From the NCBI GenBank assembly GCA_966250375.1, contig CBINHE010000064.1, positions 1 to 22,390 of the forward strand: 22,390 nucleotides of DNA, given 5' to 3'. Numbering within the stretch: position 1 is the stretch's first letter; each line of letters opens with the position of its first letter. Source of the DNA: CAMLDH01 sp966250375 (GTDB lineage Bacteria; Pseudomonadota; Gammaproteobacteria; Burkholderiales; Burkholderiaceae_D). The notes beneath the pieces were generated by a model. That model made no database searches, was not told where the DNA came from, and worked only from the letters and a program-made list of their open reading frames with translations. Of this stretch, positions 15,139 through 21,836 are shown piece by piece. Both the position numbers and the translations under genes were made by a program.

Positions 15139-15948
15139 TTGCAACTTTGTTGCATAATCTCGGGGCTTAAAATTAATTCCACACTGCTTTCCATCCTGCT
15201 TGCAACGACCATCTCCGGCGTTTTCAGCATTTCTGCGGCTGCCGTTTTTTCATTCGCACTGTTGTCGAAAATGGTCGAGCGCATGGTGAGCCTGTCGGTC
15301 GGCATTTTGTTGTCGACGTCGCTGTTGCATGCATTGCCGGAAGCGTTCGAATCGCAGGCCGATGCACGTTCGTTGTTTGCGACCTTGCTGGGCGGGTTGC
15401 TGGGATTCTTCCTGCTCGAAAAATTCGCCATCTTGCGTCATTCGCATCATCACGAAGGTGACGGCCATTCGCATGCGCATGGACATGATGCGCGTGAAGC
15501 CGGCAAGGCGGGCTGGATGATCCTGGTCGGCGACAGCTTGCATAACTTCACCGACGGCATTCTGGTTGCCGCGGCCTTTCTGGCCGATCCGAACCTCGGC
15601 ATCATCACCGGCCTGGCCATCATTGCGCATGAAATCCCACAGGAAATCGGCGACTTCATCGTGCTGCTCAACGCAGGATTCACGCGCGCTCGCGCCTATG
15701 CATACAACCTGATTTCCAGCTTGATGGCGGTGGTGGGCGGGGTGCTCGGTTACGTGATGCTGGAGCGCGCGAGCGGCTGGATTCCGTACGTGCTGGTGTT
15801 CGCATCATCCGGTTTTATTTACATCGCGGTCAGCGACTTGATGCCGCAGATGCAGCGGCGCGCAACTTTGCGCGAGACGATTCCACAGATTTTTCTGATT
15901 GCGCTGGGTGTGGCGATTGTACTTTTCCTGACAGGGCGTCCACACTAG
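15139..15948 (+). CDS. ZIP family divalent metal transporter
   Basis: A ZIP (zinc/iron permease) protein of roughly 260 residues with about eight membrane segments. Metal-path motifs are HNFTDG (15541-15558, segment IV) and HEIPQEIGDF (15628-15657, segment V). A His-rich cytoplasmic loop lies at about 15439-15489. These features fit zinc or related metal uptake; the exact metal is not readable. The start is unresolved: the frame is open from a TTG at 15058, but a terminator-like hairpin and a promoter lie between there and the first membrane segment. TTG 15139 (used here) abuts the -10 box. ATT 15172, 6 nt after GGGG, or CTG 15184 fit the family N-terminus better. The stop TAG is shared with a repeat end. 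Confidence 0.88.
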   Translation: MQLCCIISGLKINSTLLSILLATTISGVFSISAAAVFSFALLSKMVERMVSLSVGILLSTSLLHALPEAFESQADARSLFATLLGGLLGFFLLEKFAILRHSHHHEGDGHSHAHGHDAREAGKAGWMILVGDSLHNFTDGILVAAAFLADPNLGIITGLAIIAHEIPQEIGDFIVLLNAGFTRARAYAYNLISSLMAVVGGVLGYVMLERASGWIPYVLVFASSGFIYIAVSDLMPQMQRRATLRETIPQIFLIALGVAIVLFLTGRPH

Positions 15949-15989
15949 TGGTCTGTCAATCTTCAACTTTCTGGTTTAAAGAATCGTAG
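15946..15989. repeat. Solo end-like copy of the fold-back element
   Basis: TAGTGGTCTGTCAATCTTCAA begins at 15946 and resembles the right end of the 14725-15030 element read inward (TAGTGGTCAGTCAAGTTGAA). The first 14 bases match at 13 positions and similarity then decays. The first three bases are the TAG stop codon of the ZIP gene. No opposing arm was found nearby, so it is either a partial copy or a shared insertion-end sequence. Confidence 0.5.
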
Positions 15990-16004
15990 GATGGGGATGG
16001 GTTT
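15989..16004. repeat. Half-site of the REPIN-like repeat
   Basis: GGATGGGGATGGGTTT matches the inner arm of the doublets at 27-117 and 1318-1447 (GGATGGGGATGGGTT on one strand). Neither the 21-nt hairpin nor the opposing arm is present, so it is a degraded or single REP-like unit. Confidence 0.45.
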
Positions 16005-16045
16005 CTGTAGTTTGGGCGGAGTACTGGAAACAAATGTTCATGCAT

Positions 16046-16077
16046 AAAAAAACGGCTCTCGAAGGAGCCGTTTTTTT
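16046..16077. terminator. Bidirectional intrinsic terminator between ZIP and PEP-CTERM genes
   Basis: CGGCTC (16053-16058) and GAGCCG (16065-16070) form a GC stem with loop TCGAAG. Seven A residues precede it (16046-16052) and seven T residues follow (16071-16077), so it has a U-run on both strands. It lies 15 nt past the PEP-CTERM stop on the minus strand and about 100 nt past the ZIP stop on the plus strand, and should end both convergent transcripts. Confidence 0.92.
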
Positions 16078-16091
16078 ATGGTCACTCTTTT

Positions 16092-16817
16092 TTAGAGACG
16101 TTGTTTTCGGCGGTTGCCAATCAAACACATCGCCCCCAAACCTGCCATCAACAAAGCGTAGATTGATGGTTCCGGCACAGCTGATACTGTCATGCCGCCA
16201 AGGTAAAACTGATCTGGATGGTCGCCACCAAAATCGAACGTAAATTCTGTACCCACGATATCGAGCCCATTAATGTCGCCAGCCAATACGGTATTCACTC
16301 CATTAAACAGAAATGTTGCGCCTGGAGTCCAAGTAGTGCGGTGCCCATCTGAGCGTAGCGAAAGGGCGCTCAATCTGACTGCTGTAGCAAATGTCAATAT
16401 CAGTTTCTCATTTGCGGTGATGTTGTCATCGCTACCGTCGTTAATCAGGTGATACACGCCAAGACCAGCACCAATACGATTGAGTGCATTGTAGTTATTC
16501 TCAGCATCTTGTACCGCGGTGGCTTGATTCCAAATGCCATTATTGAAATAGTAACTCGTTGCCGTGGTTGTAATACCGCCGGCGGTATATTTCAGATCGC
16601 CACCGAAGGGATTTACTGGATCACTAAGTTTGGAGCTGCAAATATCGCCACCACATTGCCAGTAGCCGGACTTGAGCGTTTCGTCAGGAAGGAATCCCAC
16701 ATTGTTATTGCCGTTCATTTGCAGGTTGGCGAAATCATAGGTGACAGTAGTAGCAGATGCCGGCACTGCCACGATTAAACTGGTCAAGGCCACAGCTAGA
16801 ATATTCAGAATTTTCAT
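16092..16817 (-). CDS. PEP-CTERM sorting domain protein (exported, exosortase substrate)
   Basis: A 241-residue secreted protein. The signal peptide covers about 1-22 (MKILNILAVALTSLIVAVPASA). The C-terminus is a classic PEP-CTERM tail: VPEP at 214-217, a hydrophobic helix IYALLMAGLGAMCLIG, and the basic end NRRKQRL. Proteins of this class are processed by exosortase (EpsH/XrtA) and linked to exopolysaccharide and floc or biofilm matrix. The middle is Gly/Asn/Thr-rich with two cysteines (CGGDIC) and no known enzyme motif; it reads like a beta-sandwich surface protein. The ATG at 16817 is chosen because AAGGGGAAC precedes it by about 7 nt. A sigma-54 promoter lies upstream. Exosortase is not in the window. 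Confidence 0.93.
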   Translation of the reverse strand: MKILNILAVALTSLIVAVPASATTVTYDFANLQMNGNNNVGFLPDETLKSGYWQCGGDICSSKLSDPVNPFGGDLKYTAGGITTTATSYYFNNGIWNQATAVQDAENNYNALNRIGAGLGVYHLINDGSDDNITANEKLILTFATAVRLSALSLRSDGHRTTWTPGATFLFNGVNTVLAGDINGLDIVGTEFTFDFGGDHPDQFYLGGMTVSAVPEPSIYALLMAGLGAMCLIGNRRKQRL

Positions 16818-16848
16818 ATTGAAGTTCCCCTTTTCATTGAAATTGGTG

Positions 16849-16864
16849 GCGTCAATTTTGACGC
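16849..16864 (-). other. Leader hairpin of the PEP-CTERM transcript
   Basis: GCGTCAATTTTGACGC on the plus strand is an inverted repeat (GCGTCAA/TTGACGC with a 2-nt centre). It sits at the predicted 5' end of the mRNA started by the sigma-54 promoter (+1 near 16866) and about 32 nt before the ATG. It may stabilise the mRNA or be a DNA-level site. Function is not established. Confidence 0.45.
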
Positions 16865-16876
16865 AATGCAGTGCTA

Positions 16877-16892
16877 TGCAATACATATACCA
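16877..16892 (-). promoter_or_regulatory. Sigma-54 (RpoN) promoter of the PEP-CTERM gene
   Basis: On the minus strand the sequence is TGGTATATGTATTGCA, a full match to TGGYRYR-N4-TTGCW with GG and GC at the exact -24/-12 spacing. The start would be near 16866, giving a leader of about 49 nt before the ATG at 16817. In other betaproteobacteria RpoN with the PrsK/PrsR two-component system controls PEP-CTERM genes, so the site fits its gene. An upstream activator site is expected in the AT-rich stretch 16893-17000 but none is identified. Confidence 0.8.
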
Positions 16893-17030
16893 AGATTAAA
16901 TGTTCAATTAAATCAAATGCTTGCGGCATTCAATGTTGTTGTTTTTTTAATTTTGTAAATAATTTCGACGAGCTATAAATGCCTCAACAAAATATGATGT
17001 GAAACAAGATGCGAGGCTGAGGGTCTGCAG

Positions 17031-17340
17031 AACAGGAGTGATAAATCGCTGGATGATTTGGTGCGGATGTTTAACCCGGTAATGCAGGGCTGGATGAATG
17101 ACTCTGCCAAGTTCTACAAATCGGCGATGTGTCCGACATTGCGACATCCGGGGGCGCTATTTGGTCCGATAAGCGTCGAGGAAATACAAGAAACTGTATC
17201 GAGATCGCTGGCGGGTAGAGCATTGGCTGACGCGAATTGCATCATCCCGGCGAAGAACTTGTTTGCTCATTGGCGGTTCGGCAAACAACGGCTGGATATG
17301 CGATCTCTGTATGAGTCGAGGGGCTCTCGCACAGTTTCTG
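17031..17340 (+). pseudogene. Remnant of a group II intron reverse transcriptase/maturase (C-terminal end)
   Basis: Three frame-broken pieces follow the order of a group II intron maturase C-terminus. Frame A at 17040-17147 encodes DKSLDDL, then FNPVMQGWMN and FYKSAMCPTLRH. Frame B at 17155-17241 encodes RYLVR, a TAA stop where Trp is usual, then RKYKKLY and VEHWLTRIA. Frame A again at 17256-17282 encodes NLFAHWRFG. Two frameshifts and one stop in about 240 nt mark it as dead. A hairpin region at 17305-17347 (CTGTATGAG...CTC...ACAG, then GCTCTCGCA/TGCGAGAGC) is where intron domain V would be and may be its decayed form. The rest of 16893-17383 shows only AT-rich DNA with no other gene. Confidence 0.75.
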
Positions 17341-17383
17341 CGAGAGCGAGGAGGAGGATTGTTCCTGTGGAGTAACCCGCGAG

Positions 17384-18238
17384 TTAATTGCCCGTCGTCA
17401 CCGGCCGCGACGGATCGGCGCACCATTCGCTCCACGAGCCCGGATACAAGGCCGCGCCCGATAACCCGGCAACTTCCATCGCCAGCAGATTATGGCAGGC
17501 GGTGACGCCGGAGCCGCACTGCATGATGCTGGTCTCCGGTGCCGTGATCAATGCACGGAATTCCGCACGCAATTGTTCCGCCGGTTTGAAGCGCCCATCT
17601 GGTTGCAAATTGTCTTTGAAGAAGCGGTTTTTCGCACCGGGAATGTGACCGCCGACTGGATCGAGCGTTTCATTCTCGCCACGAAAACGGTCCGGCGCCC
17701 GTGCATCGATGATGGCGCGCGACGGGGTGTTCAGATTGGCCAGGATATCGCTGGCATTGACCGATGCAACGAGGGACGGCCGGTCATCCACATTGCCGCG
17801 TAATTTGGATGCGCGTTCAGTCGATAACCACTGGCCGTCTGCCTGCCATGCAGGCAAGCCGCCGTCGAGTACCGCAACCGCGTCATGTCCGACCCAGCGC
17901 AGCATCCACCATAACCGCGCTGCAAACATGCCGCCTTGTGCATCGTATGCGACCACTTGCGAACTGTGATTGACGCCCAGCCGGCGCAGGTTTTCAATGA
18001 ATGCATCACGGTCGGACAAGGGGTGGCGTCCGCGAAATTCACCGTTCGGCCCCGGCTTCTTGTCGGACAGGTCGCGGTCCAGATGCGCGAATTGCGCGTT
18101 CGGAATATGACCTGCATCATAGGCGGCGCGGCCGGCATCCGGGTTGGCGAGATCGTGGCGGCAATCGAGCACGATCCAGTCCGGTTCCAATACATGCTGT
18201 GCCAGTTCGGCGGCGGAAATCAATGTGGTATGGCGCAT
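17384..18238 (-). CDS. sseA: 3-mercaptopyruvate sulfurtransferase (two-domain rhodanese)
   Basis: A 284-residue protein with tandem rhodanese domains, the N-terminal one inactive (about 1-140) and the C-terminal one catalytic (about 160-280). The active loop CGSGVTAC starts at Cys241 and is the MPST form rather than the CRKGVT loop of thiosulfate sulfurtransferases, so 3-mercaptopyruvate is the likely donor. The linker GGHIPGAKNRFF (197-208) and the CRHDL start of domain 1 (26-30) are typical. It is the last gene of a leftward operon, 9 nt after the EamA transporter stop. The group II intron remnant lies just beyond its 3' end. Confidence 0.93.
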   Translation of the reverse strand: MRHTTLISAAELAQHVLEPDWIVLDCRHDLANPDAGRAAYDAGHIPNAQFAHLDRDLSDKKPGPNGEFRGRHPLSDRDAFIENLRRLGVNHSSQVVAYDAQGGMFAARLWWMLRWVGHDAVAVLDGGLPAWQADGQWLSTERASKLRGNVDDRPSLVASVNASDILANLNTPSRAIIDARAPDRFRGENETLDPVGGHIPGAKNRFFKDNLQPDGRFKPAEQLRAEFRALITAPETSIMQCGSGVTACHNLLAMEVAGLSGAALYPGSWSEWCADPSRPVTTGN

Positions 18239-18247
18239 TTTAAAACC

Positions 18248-19174
18248 CTATATTTCGGTTGCGATCGGATCGGTTGTTGCTTCAGTTGTCGATTTTGCAT
18301 TGCGTGAATTGTAAAAGGTGGCGGCCATGCCGCTGACGAAAATGACGCCGATGCCGGCCCAGCCGAGCCAGCCCAGAGTATCGTCCCACAACAGGATGCC
18401 CCAGAAGCTGGAGAACACGATGCCGGTGTATTGCAGGTTCGCGGTGACCAGCGTCTTGCCAAGCCGGTAGGCACGCGTCATCGCAATTTGCGCGATAGCC
18501 GCGCTGATTCCCAGCCCCAGCAACAGCGCGATGCCCTTGGGCGTATGCGCATGCCAGACGGTCGCCGATGCGTCGAAGACGGCGGGATTGAATACGCTGC
18601 CGAGCAATCCCGCCAGCAGGTTGGTAACGGAAAAGTAGAACACGACGCGGTATTCCGGTTCGCCCAATTGCCCGAGGTGGCGCACTTGCAGATACGCGAG
18701 TGCAGACAGGATGCCGGACAACAGTCCTACCATGCCGATCGCCCATTGATCGGCGTGGATCGCAGGACGCAACAGCATCGTGACGCCGATAAAGCTCATC
18801 AGGATTGCGCAGGCCAGGCGCCATTCAAAACGATTTTTCCCTTGCCACCAGCCTGCGATAAAGAGGATGGCCGCGATCCAGATCGGCGACATGTAATTCA
18901 GTGTCACTGCCGTCGGCAGCGGCAAGCGGGCAATCGCATAAAACCATAACCACAGTGCGATCACGCCGATTGTGCCGCGCCATGCATGATGCCAGAGGAA
19001 CGCAGTCTTGAAGGTGCCGCCCTGCAGCTTGATCAGCGTGAACATGACTGCCACGCCGACGATGCCGCGGTACATCACGATTTCGGAAGTCGAGTACAAA
19101 TCCGACGCAAGTTTGACGCATACACCCATGATGGCGAATACGAAACTGGCGAAGAGCATCCACAGCGATTGCAT
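18248..19174 (-). CDS. DMT superfamily (EamA) transporter
   Basis: A 308-residue membrane protein with ten hydrophobic segments in two EamA repeats (about 1-140 and 150-290). Recognisable parts are FAIMGVCVKLASD (13-25), LNYMSPIWIAAILF in repeat 1, and LQYTGIVFSSFWGILLWDD in repeat 2, close to RarD/RhaT-like drug/metabolite exporters. The substrate cannot be told from sequence. It begins 7 nt after the Rieske oxygenase stop and ends 9 nt before sseA, so the three genes form an operon; export of a product or intermediate linked to the oxygenase is a possible but unproven role. Confidence 0.9.
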   Translation of the reverse strand: MQSLWMLFASFVFAIMGVCVKLASDLYSTSEIVMYRGIVGVAVMFTLIKLQGGTFKTAFLWHHAWRGTIGVIALWLWFYAIARLPLPTAVTLNYMSPIWIAAILFIAGWWQGKNRFEWRLACAILMSFIGVTMLLRPAIHADQWAIGMVGLLSGILSALAYLQVRHLGQLGEPEYRVVFYFSVTNLLAGLLGSVFNPAVFDASATVWHAHTPKGIALLLGLGISAAIAQIAMTRAYRLGKTLVTANLQYTGIVFSSFWGILLWDDTLGWLGWAGIGVIFVSGMAATFYNSRNAKSTTEATTDPIATEI

Positions 19175-19181
19175 CAGTAGC

Positions 19182-20282
19182 TCAGACCGAAATTCGGGCT
19201 CGATACCATTCGTGGAAATGCTGCATACCGTCTTCCATCGGCGACTGGTAGGGACCGACTTCGTTTTCGCCGCGCGTCATCAAAATTTTGCGCCCGGCAT
19301 CCATGCGCAGTGCAATTTCGTCATCCTCGATGCAGGTTTCCATATAGGCGGCGCGTTCAGCTTCGATGAATTCGCGCTCGAACAGCGCGATCTCTTCGGG
19401 ATAGTAAAACTCGACGACGTTGGTGGTTTTCTGCGGGCCGTTCGGCCATACGGTCGACACCACCAGCACATGCGGATACCACTCGACCATGATGTTCGGA
19501 TATAACGTCAGCCAGATCGCGCCATAGGGCGGCACGACGCCGTCGCGGAATTTGAGCACTTGCTCCTGCCACTTTTTGTACGTCGGCGAACCGGCCTTGG
19601 ACAAGCCGCGATTGACGCCCACCGTTTGCACGCTGAAATCCCGGCCGAATTCCCAGCGCAAGTCGTCGCAGGTGACAAAGCTGCCAAGGCCAGGATGGAA
19701 GGGTTCGACGTGATAGTCTTCCAGATAAACCTCGATGAAGGTTTTCCAGTTGTAATCGCATTCATGCACTTCGACATGGTCGAACAGGTAGCCGCTGAAA
19801 TCGAGATCTTTCGCGACGCTTAACTGCGCCAGTTTCTGCCGGATATCGAAACCGTTTTGTTCGAACAGCAAGCCGTTCCAGTTTTGCAATGGTGTTTTGG
19901 ACAGGTTCAGGCACGGCGTTTCGCCGAAATGCGGGGCGCCGATCAGTTCGCCCTTGAGATCGTAAGTCCAGCGATGCAGCGGACAAACGATATTGCCGGC
20001 ATTGCCGCGTCCATTAAACATTTTCGCTTGGCGGTGACGGCAGACGTTGGATAGCAATTCGATTCCCTGCGCATTGCGCACGAGCATGCGACCTTCGTTT
20101 TCCCACGCGAGCGTGGCGAAGTCGCCTGCATTCGGCACCATCAATTCATGGCCGGCATAACGCGGCCCTTGACGGAACAGTTGCTGGGTTTCCTGCTTTA
20201 ACAGTGATTCGTCAAAATAGACGTTGACCGGAAGTTGCGCGTCAGAACGCGCGAGCTTGGCGAGATTAGCCAGATCGGACAT
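19182..20282 (-). CDS. Rieske non-heme iron ring-hydroxylating oxygenase, alpha subunit
   Basis: A 366-residue oxygenase. The N-terminal Rieske centre is Cys81-x-His83 (CRHRQAKM) with Cys100-x2-His103 (CPLHRWTYDLKGEL). The mononuclear iron site follows the usual NWKTFIEVYLEDYHVEPFHPGL block (178-199) with His191 and His196. Length and motifs fit the alpha-subunit/CMO-like group; the substrate is not predictable, and no beta subunit or reductase is adjacent. The Rieske ferredoxin at 947-1267 could supply electrons but is far away. The ATG at 20282 is preferred over an earlier in-frame start at 20309 because GGGGGTGGAG directly precedes it. It heads the operon with the EamA and sseA genes. Confidence 0.92.
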   Translation of the reverse strand: MSDLANLAKLARSDAQLPVNVYFDESLLKQETQQLFRQGPRYAGHELMVPNAGDFATLAWENEGRMLVRNAQGIELLSNVCRHRQAKMFNGRGNAGNIVCPLHRWTYDLKGELIGAPHFGETPCLNLSKTPLQNWNGLLFEQNGFDIRQKLAQLSVAKDLDFSGYLFDHVEVHECDYNWKTFIEVYLEDYHVEPFHPGLGSFVTCDDLRWEFGRDFSVQTVGVNRGLSKAGSPTYKKWQEQVLKFRDGVVPPYGAIWLTLYPNIMVEWYPHVLVVSTVWPNGPQKTTNVVEFYYPEEIALFEREFIEAERAAYMETCIEDDEIALRMDAGRKILMTRGENEVGPYQSPMEDGMQHFHEWYRARISV

Positions 20283-20381
20283 CTCCACCCCCAAATTAAT
20301 TTGCACCAACCTAAGAGAGAAAGAATCCGCAAAAACCTGTATTCAAACGAAATGAAACGGAAATTTTGGACAGAACTCGCA

Positions 20382-20387
20382 ATTATA
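20382..20387 (-). promoter_or_regulatory. Candidate -10 box for the Rieske oxygenase operon
   Basis: The minus strand carries a perfect TATAAT about 100 nt upstream of the oxygenase ATG. The -35 position 17 nt away reads TTCGGG, a poor match, so an activator may be needed. The 408-nt gap 20283-20690 must also carry the xseB promoter: a TAAAAT at 20652-20657 (+) is a weak candidate with no good -35. No RNA gene or convincing small ORF is seen in this gap. Confidence 0.35.
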
Positions 20388-20690
20388 CCTTAGCCACATT
20401 TTCTCCCGAATAACGATGTAAAGCATTGCAAACGCACAAGATAAAAATCGAAGCATACACTTCGCGCCTTTGGCGGGAATATCAAGCCAGCCCCATGATT
20501 TTCAAGATTATTTTTGACGCAAAATGCATCCGGGTCTCAGTAGGTCATGCAGTTAAGGAGGATGGGGGCTTCGTGCGTCCATGCCTTCGCAGCGATCTGT
20601 TGAATAATGTAATCGCATGCGGTCAACCGCGCCGTGGAAGGTGGTTTGTTCTAAAATAGCGGGTTAAACTTAAATTTGAGTTGAGTTGTT

Positions 20691-20945
20691 ATGTCAAAAA
20701 AACTTGCGTCCGCCGGCGTGCCTGCCTCGTTTGAGCAAGCCATGGCTGAATTGGAACAGTTGGTTGCGCAGATGGAGGCGGGCGAGTTGCCGCTGGAGGC
20801 TTCCGTCGCCGCTTACAAGCGCGGTTCCGAATTGGTCAAATATTGCGCGGTGCAACTCGACAAGGTAGAAAGCCAGGTCAAGGTGCTGGAAGGCGACATG
20901 CTCAAACCGTTCGCAACCGATGCCGCGGCCGAGGCGGAAGAATGA
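20691..20945 (+). CDS. xseB: Exodeoxyribonuclease VII small subunit
   Basis: An 84-residue protein of typical XseB length. The core reads SFEQAMAELEQLVAQMEAGELPLEASVAAYKRGSEL (broken here for length into residues 13-30 and 31-48), the helical hairpin that binds XseA, followed by the second helix region CAVQLDKVESQVKVL and an acidic tail. Several XseB subunits bind one XseA to form the nuclease that degrades single-stranded DNA into oligonucleotides. XseA is not encoded nearby. The start has only a weak TTGAG upstream. The last codons overlap the ispA ATG as ATGA, the conserved xseB-ispA-dxs order of many proteobacteria. Confidence 0.95.
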   Translation: MSKKLASAGVPASFEQAMAELEQLVAQMEAGELPLEASVAAYKRGSELVKYCAVQLDKVESQVKVLEGDMLKPFATDAAAEAEE

Positions 20946-21835
20946 CGACAGAATTGGCATTTAACGACTGGATGAAAACAGTCCAGTCGGCAATGGAACA
21001 GGCATTGGCTTTCTATTTGCCGGTGGAGTCCCAAACGCCGGCCGTTCTGCATGAGGCGATGCGGTATGCGGTGCTGGACGGAGGCAAGCGCGTGCGGCCG
21101 CTGCTGGTATTCGCCGCTGGCGCATTGTTTGGCGCGCAGCAGGACGAGTTGGCACGCGCAGCGGCTGCCGTTGAAATGATCCATGCGTACTCGCTGGTGC
21201 ATGACGACATGCCGTGCATGGATGACGATGCACTGCGTCGTGGCAAGCCGACCGTGCATGTCAAATACGATGAGGCCACCGCATTGCTGGTCGGCGATGC
21301 GCTGCAAGCGCAGGCTTTTTTGGTGCTGTCCGGAGGCCCAGGCGATGCGGCTCGCAAACTCGATATGGTGCGCTTGCTGGCGCACGCTTCCGGATCGATC
21401 GGCATGTGCGGCGGCCAAGCGATTGACCTGGCCAGTGTCGGTTTGACCTTGTCGCTGGCCGAACTGGAGCAGATGCATCGCCTGAAAACCGGCGCCTTAT
21501 TGCGCGCGTCGGTGTTGTTGGGCGCGTTGAGCGGCAAGACGCTGTCGGCGTCGGAGACATCGGCACTGGAAGATTACGCAAATGCGATCGGCTTGGCATT
21601 CCAGGTGGTGGACGATGTGCTGGATGCGACGGCGGATTCTGCCACACTGGGCAAGACGGCCGGCAAGGATGCGGCGGACAACAAACCGACCTACGTATCA
21701 ATTTTGGGCTTGGAAAAGTCGCGGATGTTGGCGGAAAAGCTGCGTAACGATGCACACCGGGCAGTCATGCAGTTTGGGAATCAAGCACGGCGGTTGCGCG
21801 AACTCGCGGATCTGATCGTGCAACGGAAAGCCTGA
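20942..21835 (+). CDS. ispA: Farnesyl diphosphate synthase (geranyltranstransferase)
   Basis: A 297-residue trans-prenyltransferase that condenses DMAPP/GPP with IPP to give farnesyl diphosphate. The first aspartate-rich motif is DDMPCMDDD (88-96) followed by RRGKPTVH, and the second is DDVLD (224-228) within FQVVDDVLD. GGKRVRP (47-53) is the IPP-binding block. The residues before the first motif are HAYSLVHDD; the bulky residues there fit an FPP-length product. The frame is open further upstream inside xseB, but the ATG at 20942 overlapping the xseB TGA gives the normal N-terminus. dxs begins 1 nt after the stop. Confidence 0.95.
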   Translation: MTTELAFNDWMKTVQSAMEQALAFYLPVESQTPAVLHEAMRYAVLDGGKRVRPLLVFAAGALFGAQQDELARAAAAVEMIHAYSLVHDDMPCMDDDALRRGKPTVHVKYDEATALLVGDALQAQAFLVLSGGPGDAARKLDMVRLLAHASGSIGMCGGQAIDLASVGLTLSLAELEQMHRLKTGALLRASVLLGALSGKTLSASETSALEDYANAIGLAFQVVDDVLDATADSATLGKTAGKDAADNKPTYVSILGLEKSRMLAEKLRNDAHRAVMQFGNQARRLRELADLIVQRKA

Positions 21836-21836
21836 T

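Noticed and set aside
17157..17435. Open frames on both strands of 17058-17435 as intact genes
   Set aside because: The plus-strand pieces are a frameshifted maturase remnant and the minus-strand frame runs into sseA without any motif.
20426..20659. 77-codon open frame (+) starting at TTG in the gap before xseB
   Set aside because: TTG start without a ribosome site, no recognisable domain, and it occupies the region where the xseB and oxygenase promoters must lie. The AAGGAGG at about 20555 directly touches an ATG, too close to act as a ribosome site.
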